A stretch of 64,000 bases of DNA, taken from the NCBI GenBank assembly GCA_019096065.1, contig JAGUCH010000002.1:11358501-11422500 (forward strand), read 5' to 3'. The DNA is from Paracyclopina nana. Lineage: Eukaryota > Arthropoda > Copepoda > Cyclopoida > Cyclopettidae. The position numbers were made by a program, and so were the translations under genes. Below, one piece after another: positions 54,785 to 64,000 of this stretch. The notes beneath the pieces were generated by a model. That model was not told the origin of the DNA. It saw only the letters and a list, made by a program, of their open reading frames with translations, and ran no database searches. The first letter of the stretch is position 1; each line of letters starts with the position of its first letter.

Positions 54785-55208
54785 TCTGAAAAAAAATTTT
54801 TAGTCGCTGTTCGATTGTTTGTTTACATTTCGCGCATGCCGTAAAGGCGCGAAAATTCAAACTGTTCAAAGCGCCTTTCTTATGTTGGATCAATACCCAT
54901 CCATCCTGCCGACACAATCTCCCTGGCAAAGTTAGTGCTTGCTTCCGCACTCACAGTTTATCGACCCAAATGAGCTTCTTGAGGAGAGTGTCCAAACGCG
55001 TTTGCAGGGAAAAAGTTGTGTCGTGTCTTGCATGGTCACGATATTGAAGAAGACCATTGGAAGCAGCAGTGTAAAAATACACTGGAGAAAGGGGAGGGGG
55101 TGGATTATATTATGCCGACTGAGCTTTGCCATCAGCAGGGGTAGTTGCATATTATCTGGGTCAGAATTGTTAGTCATTCGGTCTCCGCTCGAGAGCTAAG
55201 ACAATATT
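54785..55208. promoter_or_regulatory. divergent upstream region of MRPL39 and CFAP45
   Basis: 424 bp between head-to-head ATGs. Apart from the small ORF noted on the minus strand, no feature is clear; GGCGCGAAAATTC near 54846-54858 resembles an E2F-like site but was not tested. Confidence 0.35.
54955..55177 (-). CDS. possible small membrane ORF upstream of MRPL39 (uORF or first cistron)
   Basis: An ATG at 55177 opens a frame (MTNNSDPDNMQLPLLMAKLS) with one hydrophobic stretch (FLQCIFTLLLPMVFFNIV). A GTGAGT donor at 54954-54949 could join to the MRPL39 acceptor at 54787-54786. Spliced, the frame would end TAATG, its stop overlapping the MRPL39 start. Unspliced, it ends at TAA 54932-54934. I recognise no family. 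It overlaps the presumed 5' region of CFAP45 on the other strand and may be chance. Confidence 0.25.
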
Positions 55209-57319
55209 ATGGTAAGTTGCCCCATTAAAACAAGCTGGTTTCTCCGTATAAATAATCGAATTCCCAAAAGCCTACTTCGTCCACGGCCAAAATTGCTGCT
55301 AGCAAGCCTCACCGGGGCGATGGGGGCAAAACGGGCATTTACAGTAGGCATCGGAGGCCCAAATCATGCAAGTATGACACGTATCGTCTCAGATCGAGAA
55401 CTTCAGTGGTCGAGGAAAGCCTCTTTGGAGAGCCGCTGAAGAACAAGCTCATTATGGCCAGAAGCAGATCCATGGAGACCATCAGCAACGAAAACAACGA
55501 GGAAAATGAGCCTCCTGCTCTCTTCACTCGAAGGGGTGGCGATGGTCCTCCCGTAGGCTACAAGCATTTGTGCCCAAGGGACGATATCAAAAGGCAGGAG
55601 AGGCCCAGAACAGCCTTGGCCACCATGAGAACGTCAGGCAACACACTTTGCCCCGAATTCGAGAGACGCAGCTCAGGCCAAGTAATTCCCGACATGCTTT
55701 TAGTCATGCGCGACTATTTTATGGTTTCATTTCACGTAGGGTGGTGAGCCAGGAGTTGTCCGAATCGTGAGCGGAAACCAGGTGAAAAGCATCATGGTGC
55801 CCATGGCCAATAATCATGGGAACAAGGGGCAAACCCTTGTGCTCAGCAGGTTTGATTTCGACAAAATTCGCAAGGCTGCCAGAGTGATGACGGCAGCGGA
55901 AAAGGAAGAAATGAAGAGGGAACAGGAAATGCTCAAGGAAGCAGCCATCAAGGCTGCCTCAGACCGAAAGGCTGACTTTGAGAAATCGGCCAGCTTCCAT
56001 AACACCCCTGATGAAACGGAAGTGGAACGAGAGTCCAAATTGAGAGACCACCACTTGATCGAGCGAGCCAACGACTTGAAAATGGAGCAGTTGCAAGAAA
56101 TCAAGAAACTCAACCAGCACATCATTCAAGTCAAGTGTCACGCCATTCGTGACGTCCAATTAGAGGAGAAGCAAAAGAAATGGAACGAAATGGTGGACGT
56201 GGAAAGAACGCTTGAGGAGCAAATCGAAATTGAGCGGAAGCAAGCTGAAGAAATGGAGGCCAGTCGGGCCAGCAAAACGGTGGATTTCAACAAGGAATTT
56301 CGGTTTGCTCTTGACGTCCAGAAGGCGGAAATTGAGGCTCAGAAGTTATTGGAGAGGGAAAAATTGGAGGCGGAGTTGGCGCACCGCAAGAAACTGGAGG
56401 ATGCTCTCAAGGAGCAAGAGGCCAAGGAAGTGGAGGCGAAAAGGCTCAAGACTCTGGAGATGCAGCAGCAAATGCTCATAGATATGGAGGAGACCAAGAA
56501 ACGCAAGGAGATCGAGGCGGAAATGGCGAGGCTTCACGAGGAGCGCATTTTGGCGCTGCAGAATGAAAGAAGGCAAGCGGAAATACGCAAAGAGGAGGAG
56601 GCCAAAAAGCAGAAGAGAGACCGCGAACGGGACATGATGAGGATGAAGGCCGCCGTCGAAAAGGAGCAGGAACTGAAGATGAAGCGCGAAGAATTGCGGC
56701 TGATCCGCCAACAGGAAATCGAGGACCGGAAGTGGAGACAAAGAGAGGTGGAAGTTGCGCGCCTAAAAGCGCAAAGAGAAGAAGAGCTGCGAAGAGTCAG
56801 AGTGGAGCAAATGAGGCAAAGGGAGGAAATTGTGGCCAAGTCCGTGGAACGGGACAAGCAGCATTGGGACGAAGTGAGGCAAATGTGGCAATCTTCTGTG
56901 AACTTGGACAAAGAGCACCAAGAGATGCGCTCAAAGGTACATTTATGATAAAAAATAATCTAAGAGGAGTTTAAGTGCTTTAATTGCAGGCGAAACGTAA
57001 TTACTTGACCGATTTACAATCGCAAATGGCGGCCAGGGCCGAAATGAGGGAGAAAATGAAGCAAAATCACCAAGCTGAGGCCCAGATGGTCAACACTGAG
57101 AGGGAGACTTTGCAAAAGCGCATTCAAACCCTGAGAGAGAAAAAGTTGCAGCAATTAAAGTGAGCATTACTAGATACCCATATATTATACTGTATATGTA
57201 TTTTGTCATTATCTTTTAGGGCTTACAATGTTCCTGAAAAATATATCAAAGAAATTGAACGGAAGTGCCAAATGGACGAAAAGTCAAAGTTCACCTACTC
57301 CTATTTTGGGCTGAAGTAG
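55209..57319 (+). CDS. CFAP45: CFAP45, ciliary microtubule inner protein
   Basis: Exons join(55209..55211, 55271..55681, 55740..56936, 56990..57159, 57220..57319), 626 aa. The first exon contributes only the ATG; a GTAAGT donor follows at once. Joining gives MPTSSTAKIAASKP, then VVEESLFGEP, which matches the conserved N-terminus of CFAP45 (ESLFGD in human). A very long coiled coil follows with VKCHAIRDVQLEEKQ and KKRKEIEAEMARLHEER, ending NVPEKYIKEIERKCQ. CFAP45 lies inside ciliary doublet microtubules and binds adenine nucleotides. The model depends on the ATG/CCT join, which is supported by the homology. Confidence 0.87.
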
Positions 57320-57560
57320 AACCTGATTTTTGGGTGGCATTTCTTGTACACATTTGAATTTGTTTTGCACTGCATCTAGATAAAGAATAAAAGTTGAAAA
57401 TGGAGATTTTCTCACAGTGCTCTCTGGTAGCAGTGGTGTGAAGAATTCGGCCAGGACTGCATACCCAACCTTCAAATACTCCCAAAGCAATATCATAAAA
57501 GACTACATTAACAAAACATAAGTAATCAAAACATTATTCAAAAAGATTTGATGCACATAA
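57320..57560. other. CFAP45 3' flank
   Basis: AAAGAATAAAAGTTG near 57381-57395 contains AATAAA, a good poly(A) signal for CFAP45. Satellite DNA begins near 57561. Confidence 0.5.
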
Positions 57561-60040
57561 AAACAATCTGAACAATCTGAACATTCTGAACAATCTGAAC
57601 ATTCTGAACAATCTGAACATTCTGAACATTCTGAACAATCCGAACAATCTGAACATTCTGAACAATCCGAACATTCTGAACAATCCGAACATTCTGAACA
57701 ATCCAAACATTCTGAACAATCTGAACAATCTGAACAATCTGAACATTCTGAACAATCCGAACATTCTGAGCATTCTCAACAATCCGAACTATCCGAACAT
57801 TCTGAACATTCTGAACAATCCGAACAATCTGAACATTCTAAACATTCTGAACAATCTGAACATTCTGAACATTCTGAACAATCCGAACAATCTGAACATT
57901 CTGAACAATCCGAACATTCTGAACAATCCGAACATTCTGAACAATCCAAACATTCTGAACAATCTGAACAATCTGAACAATCTGAACATTCTGAACAATC
58001 TGAACATTCTGAACAATCTGAACATTCTGAACAATCTGAACATTCTGAACATTCTGAACAATCCGAACAATCTGAACATTCTGAACAATCCGAACATTCT
58101 GAACAATCCGAACATTCTGAACAATCCAAACATTCTGAACAATCTGAACAATCTGAACAATCTGAACAATCTGAACATTCTGAACAATCCGAACATTCTG
58201 AGCATTCTCAACAATCCGAACTATCCGAACATTCTGAACATTCTGAACAATCCGAACAATCTGAACATTCTAAACATTCTGAACAATCTGAACATTCTGA
58301 ACAATCCGAACAATCCGAACAATCTGAACATTCTGAACAATCCAAACAATCTGAACATTCTGAACAATCCGATCATTCTGAACATTCCGATCATTCTGAA
58401 CAATCCGAACAATCTGAACAATCCGAACAATCTGAACATTCTGAACAATCTGAACAATCCGAACATTCTGAACAATCCGAACAATCTGAACAATCTGAAC
58501 ATTCTGAACAATCTGAGCATTCTGAACAATCCGAACATTCTGAGCATTCTGAACAATCCGTACAATCTGAACATTCTGAACATTCTGAACATTCTGAACA
58601 ATATGAACATTCTGAACAATCCGAACAATCTGAACATTCTGAACAATCCGAACAATCTGAACATTCTGAACATTCTGAACTATCCGAACAATCCGAACAA
58701 TCTGAACATTCTGAACAATCCGAACAAACTGAACATTCTGAACATTCTGAACAATCGGAACAATCTGAACATTCTGAACATTCTGAACAATCTGAACAAT
58801 CCGAACAATCTGAACATTCTGAACAATCCAAACAATCTGAACATTCTGAACAATCCGAACAATCTGAACAATCTGAACATTCTGAACAATCCGAATATTC
58901 TGAGCATTCTGAACAATCCGAACATGCTGAACAATCCGAACATTCTGAACAATCCGAACATTCTGAGCATTCTGAACAATCCGAACATGCTGAACAATCC
59001 GAACATTCTGAACAATCTGAACATTCCAAACAATCTGAACATTCTGAACAATCCCAACCATCTGAACATTCTGAACAATCCGAACAATCTGAACATTCTG
59101 AACAATCCGAACAATCTGAACATTCTGAACATTCTGAACAATCCGATCATTCTGAATAATCCGATCATTCTGAACAATCCGAACAATCTGAGCATTCTGA
59201 ACAATCCGAACAATCTGAACATTCTGAACATTCTTAACAATCTGAACAATCCGATCATTCTGAACAATCCGATCATTCTTAACAATCCGAACAATCTGAG
59301 CATTCTGAACAATCCGAACATGCTGAACAATCCAAACATTCTGAACAATCCGAACAATCCGATCATTCTGAACAATCCGAACAATCTGAGCATTCTGAAC
59401 ATTCTGAACAATCCAAACAATCTGAACATTCTGAACATTCTTAACAATCTGAACAATCCGAACAATCTGAACATTCTGAACAATCCGAACAATCTGAACA
59501 TTCTGAACATTCTGAACAATCCGATCATTCTGAACAATCCGATCATTCTGAACAATCCGAACAATCTGAGCATTCTGAACAATCCAAACATGCTGAACAA
59601 TCCGAACATTCTGAACAATCCAAACAATCCGATCATTCTGAACAATCCGAACAATCTGAGCATTCTGAACATTCTGAACAATCCGAACAATCTGAGCATT
59701 CTGAACATTCTGAACAATCTGAACAATCCAAACAATCTGAACATTCTGAACAATCCGAACAATCTGAACATTCTAAATATTCTGAACAATCTGAACATTC
59801 TGAACAATCCGAACAATCCGAACAATCCGAACATTCTGAACAATCCAAACAATCTGAACATTCTGAACAATCCGATCATTCTGAACATTCCGATCATTCT
59901 GAACAATCCGAACAATCTGAACAATCCGAACAATCTGAACATTCTGAACAATCAGAACAATCCAAACATTCTGACCAATCCCAACAATCCAAAAAATCCG
60001 AACATTCTGAACAATTCAAACATTCTGAACAATCCGTTTC
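57561..60040 (+). repeat. 9-bp satellite array (AACAATCTG / AACATTCTG types)
   Basis: ~2.5 kb of imperfect 9-mers such as AACAATCTG, AACAATCCG and AACATTCTG, arranged in shifting higher-order order. Larger blocks recur (57700-57850 versus 58130-58280). Since 9 is a multiple of three, long ORFs of 140-480 codons arise on both strands (Asn/Leu/Ile/Pro-rich one way; Phe/Arg/Met/Leu-, Cys/Ser/Asp-, Val/Gln-rich the other). None should be a gene. Confidence 0.92.
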
Positions 60041-60299
60041 TTCAAAACTAGAAGATTTTTGACTTTGTTTACCTATTTTATTTTTAGTTTTGCACTTTTC
60101 AGCTCAGAGATGGCGCTGCTGTAGCAGGCAAAATGTGCTTTTCTACCCACAAAATTTTTCATAAAATAACAAATGTGTACAATGCTCAAATATTAAGATT
60201 GCCTTTTGCATTTTTTAATTGGTTGAAAAATGGCTTGTTTGGAGAGAATTTCATAAATTAGGTTTTTCAAAAGCAATTTCACTAAAATGACAGAAGTAA

Positions 60300-60985
60300 G
60301 CAGAAGTAAAATTAATATGGCCATTCCCTTTTTAGGCCTCGTTCTCATTTTGCCGGAAAAAAGCAAAGCTAAGGTAAAAGGTGGATCCCACAACATTAGG
60401 CAGCTAAGCTTAAGCAAAGCAAGGTAACTTTGATTGCATATTTCTCAGCAACTTCTCATCTGATTCGAACCAAAATTGGTAGGATTCATCAGAGTTGCCT
60501 TATAATTGTTGCTGTCAAATTTAGTGAAAATTTGAGGCTGCTAAGTGGTACCCAATTTCCCTTTGCTTAACCCAGCTTTGCTTTGCTTAAAACCAATCTT
60601 TTGAATGTGACCTCGGATTTGGACTGAATTAGGCATGAACAATTATGAGGCAACTCTGATGAATCCTACCAATTTTGGTTCGAATCAGTTGAGAGTTTGC
60701 TGAGAAATTCGCAATCAAAGTTACTTTGCCTTTGCTTAAGCTTAGCTGCCTAATGTTGTGGGATCCACCTAAAATTAGCTAAGCTAAGGTAAAAATTATA
60801 CAACGAAAACCGGTTATTTCGCTCAACATTCACAATAAGCAGCTACTTTGCTTGAAATGTTGAGCGTTCGCTTAGCTATTTTTATCTTAGCTTAGCTATT
60901 TTTATCTTAGCTTAGCTATTTTTACCTTAGCTTTTCTTTTTCCAGCAATATGAGAAAGGCCTACAAAAGGGAATGGCCATATAAA
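60300..60985. mobile_element. foldback element
   Basis: 60385-60500 is the inverted match of about 60640-60775 (GTGGATCCCACAACATTAGG / its complement; GATTCATCAGAGTTGCC / its complement). The outer ends ATGGCCATTCCCTTTTTAG and AAAGGGAATGGCCAT are also inverted. No ORF. Confidence 0.65.
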
Positions 60986-61908
60986 AACTAGTACGATTAT
61001 TTGGGAGCCCTGTGCACATAATTAGAGCTATCAATCTGTTTGGCGTGCATTCCTCTCCCCATCATGCATGATCTTTATAAGTGGGATTTTTTGATTTTTT
61101 GCCAAATGACAGACTTCCATTTTCTCCGCTCCCAATTAACGAAATGAGCTGAATTTTTGTGTGTGGCTCCCATTTTGCTGGGGCTACAATTTTATTTTTA
61201 ACTTTTTTCAGTTTCTGAATCTAAAAGGCATCTGTTTATGAGCGTTTTTTTGTATTTTCGCTATATCTCCAGTAAGCCTCAATCAAATGAGCTGAATTTT
61301 TGTAAACAATCGTGATTTTGCATTCCTCACAATTTTTTATTGTGATTTTTTCCTCTCAATGACTTTTTAGTGTGGCTGTTTATTAGTACTTTTTGTATTT
61401 TCGCTAGATCTCTGGTTAACCTCAACCATATGAGCTCAATTTTTGTTAGATGACTGTGTTTTACATCTTACTAATACTGAATATTTGCAAATATCAGCAC
61501 AATATCATTCATTAATTTTCTGATAATATTGCAGGTTAACAGAGCCTTAACCCTTTAAAGGCATTCTAATCAAATCAATCGTTTTCAATGCCAAAATTCG
61601 AAAAATCCTCCGATTTTGGATCTATTTACAGATTTGGAATCTAGAGACCAAACTGAACACTTTTTATTAGTGAGCAAACTCAGCATCTCAGCATCTTGCC
61701 TCCGTAAATCTCAGCTGACAGGCTGCTATGTAGTGCATTGTACTAAGGCTGCTGTTTTAATCTTGTATTCAGCACCAAAATTCGACAAATGCTCCGATTT
61801 TTGATCTATTTACAGTTTTGGAAACCAGAGAACAAACTGAATTGGGCACCGAAATTCGTGATTGAGCTACTATGATAATAGAATCTTTACAAAATGTGAT
61901 TCCAAAAA

Positions 61909-62336
61909 GACTGGTCTCCTAGTGCAAAATTAGAACTGAAACTAGCATATTTTTTGACATTTTTTAAAACTAGGTGCGAAACTCGCGTAACGTGAATAAT
62001 TGCAAGAGCAAAATTGCATTTTTTCACAAAGGCCAAACTTTGGCCTTTTTTCATCTAATTTTGACATGACTGGTCTCCTAGTGCAAAATAAGAACTGAAA
62101 CTAGCATATTTTTTTGCAACTTTTTGAGCTAGGAGCAAAACTCGCGTAACGTGAACCATTGCAAGAGCAAAATTGCATCTTTTGACAAAGGCTAAACTTT
62201 GGCCTTTTTTCATCTAATTTTGACATGACTGGTCTCCTAGTGCAAAATAAGAACTGAAACTAGCATATTTTTTTTGCAACTTTTTGAGCTAGGAGCAAAA
62301 CTCGCGTAACGTGAATAATTGCAAGAGCAAAATTGT
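61909..62336 (+). repeat. tandem repeat, 159-bp unit, 2.7 copies
   Basis: GACTGGTCTCCTAGTGCAAA starts at 61909, 62068 and 62227. Units carry ACTCGCGTAACGTGAA and CTTTGGCCTTTTTTCATC. The last unit breaks off into the CGAACACAG run. Confidence 0.8.
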
Positions 62337-62412
62337 GGCCGAACACAGCGAACACAGCCGAACACAGCGAACACGATGAACACACCGAACATGGCGAACA
62401 CACCACACACAG

Positions 62413-63284
62413 GTTCACACGGCGTAATCTATATATTTTGTGAAAATAAATCTAAGTTTTGCTTGCTTTTGATCCCTGCCTATGCAGTCGCGGCCCCTGA
62501 TAGTTAATCCCTTCAATATTTGGCAAGGCATCACAAACTTGATTTCTGTAATTTTCTCTTTTATATAGTACGCTTGCAGCTTAACTACCAAAACTTTTTC
62601 CTGAATAAAAAATCTACTCATACTTTCAATACATGTATTCTTACTTTGTAAATTATATGTAGGATGACATAGGGTTTTTTGGCGTATGAGGGCTCAGGCT
62701 CAGAATTTCTGGTTGGGACATGTGCGACTTCTAAAATGCGCGACATGCACGGGCATGACGGGTTTCCGAAAATATTTTTTTCTATTATTGATTCTTAGTT
62801 ATTCTTTTTTTGTAACCATTTCAATGATAGAGCTCCATATGTTTACCTTAATTAAGTTACAGCCAAAATTATGCCATAGTTCTTTCACTTACAAGAAGAA
62901 TGTTAAGCATTTCTTGCATTGTGAAATATCTTTCATTACCTACAAAATTATGACATAACTAAAAAAAAATACACAAAGCAAAATAACATTGATATTTGCC
63001 AATTTTAGAGGGGACAAAACAAATTTAAAACATTTTTCTTTGTGCTATTAAATTAAGGCCAATCAAAAATATTCAGCCCAAAACCCTGAAGTTATCTATA
63101 TTCAGTAGTAAATTATGCCGTAATTTGTAGGCGAACCTAGGTGAAATTGATATCGCCCGTTTTAGTAACTACTAAAAAACTACAAAAATGTGGGATGACT
63201 GCTATTGTAGTTAAAAACGTAGCAATGCGAACATTGCAAACATTATAAACAATTTGCACATTGTTAATGTTAATATTTGAGCAT
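62413..63284. other. gene-free AT-rich stretch
   Basis: No gene or clear repeat seen. A few ORFs below 95 codons have no recognisable features. Confidence 0.4.
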
Positions 63285-63433
63285 TGTACACATTTCTTAT
63301 TTTATGAAAAATTTTGTGAGTAGAAAAGCACATTTTGCCTGCTACAGCAGCGCCATCTCTGAGCTGAAAAGTGCAAAACTAAAAATAAAATAGGTAAACA
63401 AAGTCAAAAATCTTCTAGTTTTGAAGAAACGGA

Positions 63434-64000
63434 TTGTTCAGAATGTTTGAATTGTTCAGAATGTTCAGATTTTTTGGATTGTTGGGATTGGTCAGAATGT
63501 TTGGATTGTTCTGATTGTTCAGAATGTTCAGATTGTTCGGATTGTTCAGATTGTTCGGATTGTTCAGAATGATCGGAATGTTCAGAATGTTCAGTTTGTT
63601 CAGATTGTTCAGATTGTTCAGATTGTTCGGATAGTTCAGAATGTTCGGATTGTTCAGAATTTTCAGATTGTTTGGATTGTACAGAATGTTCGGATTGTTC
63701 AGATTGTTCGGATGGTTAAGAATGTTCGGATTGTTCAGATTGTTCGGATTGTTCAGAATGTTCAGATTGTTCAGATTGTTCGGATTGTTCAGATTGTTCA
63801 GAATGAACCAATTGTTCGGATTCTTCAGATTCTTCAGAATTGTTCAGAATGTTCAGATTGTTCAGATTGTTCAGATTGTTCAGATTGTTCGGATTGTTCA
63901 GATTGTTCAGAATGTTCAGATTGTTCGGATTGTTCAGATTGTTCAGAATGTTCAGTTTGTTCAGATTGTTCGGATAGTTCAGAATGTTCGGATTGTTCAG
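63434..64000 (-). repeat. 9-bp satellite array, inverted, continuing past the window
   Basis: GATTGTTCAGAATGTTCAG-type 9-mers are the reverse complement of the array at 57561-60040. The boundary sequence (TTTGAAGAAACGGATTG) is the mirror of 60034-60050. Confidence 0.9.

Larger units (their letters stand above)
60041..63430. repeat. spacer of a large inverted structure
   Basis: 60041-60190 is the inverted copy of about 63285-63433. Inside lie a foldback (60300-60985), a reverse partial R1 (61010-61195), a 159-bp tandem triplet (61909-62336) and a short CGAACACAG-type run (62338-62412). The rest is AT-rich and gene-free. Confidence 0.7.

Noticed and set aside
55209-55439. 76-codon ORF starting at the CFAP45 ATG without splicing
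   Set aside because: It runs through the 59-nt intron and loses the conserved ESLFGEP frame.
57534-60051. ORFs up to 482 codons rich in Asn/Leu/Pro or Phe/Arg/Met or Cys/Ser
   Set aside because: They are products of the 9-bp satellite, open simultaneously on both strands, with no start context or non-repeat domain.

Overview
The window looks like nuclear DNA of an invertebrate metazoan. It has intron-containing genes with GT-AG introns mostly 46-60 nt long, animal-specific genes (katanin-like p60, CFAP45, LAMTOR3, ZNF598, MRPL39, a furin-type convertase), BTB/C2H2 zinc-finger paralogs, and a large share of repeats, foldback elements and satellites. Several ATGs directly follow a pyrimidine-rich CAG or TAG with only about 27-75 nt to the upstream stop codon. 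That is the layout of operons resolved by spliced-leader trans-splicing, so lineages with SL operons (tunicates, chaetognaths, copepods and others) are candidates. I cannot name the species.

Layout. 1-9.6 kb is repeats only: nested insertions, foldbacks, AAGCTT-rich repeats and a TTAA-flanked inverted-repeat element. 9.6-10.6 kb (-) is a secreted fibrinogen-related protein. 12.9-28.4 kb (+) is a divergent dynein heavy chain in four exons; its 4.9-kb intron holds a ~310-bp tandem repeat and a 0.94-kb 12-bp minisatellite. 29.2-31.1 kb (-) is an intronless furin-like convertase. 31.5-38.3 kb (-) is four paralogous BTB/C2H2 genes packed as a probable operon. 39.1-41.3 kb (+) is a second probable operon: a UxxU selenoprotein (SELENOL-like) with a recognisable SECIS element, a BTB protein and LAMTOR3. 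It is followed by a nine-finger zinc-finger gene and RPP25. 43.9-45.0 kb (-) is PPIE, overlapping RPP25 tail to tail. 45.4-47.8 kb (+) is CCDC86. 48.1-49.9 kb (-) is KATNAL1. 50.9-53.4 kb (+) is ZNF598, 53.5-54.8 kb (-) MRPL39 and 55.2-57.3 kb (+) CFAP45. 57.5-64 kb is a 9-bp satellite, a 3.4-kb spacer and the same satellite inverted, running off the window.

Functional themes are cilia and microtubules (dynein-like chain, CFAP45, katanin), translation and RNA quality control (ZNF598, MRPL39, RPP25, CCDC86, PPIE), redox selenium biology (SELENOL) and transcriptional control (five zinc-finger genes). The strongest discovery is the selenoprotein: two in-frame TGA codons make U-L-P-U in the thioredoxin-like active site, and a SECIS with a non-canonical quartet, apical AA and two flanking helices lies 25 nt after the stop. 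Exon joins were worked out by hand from splice sites and reading frame; every multi-exon model given sums to a whole number of codons.
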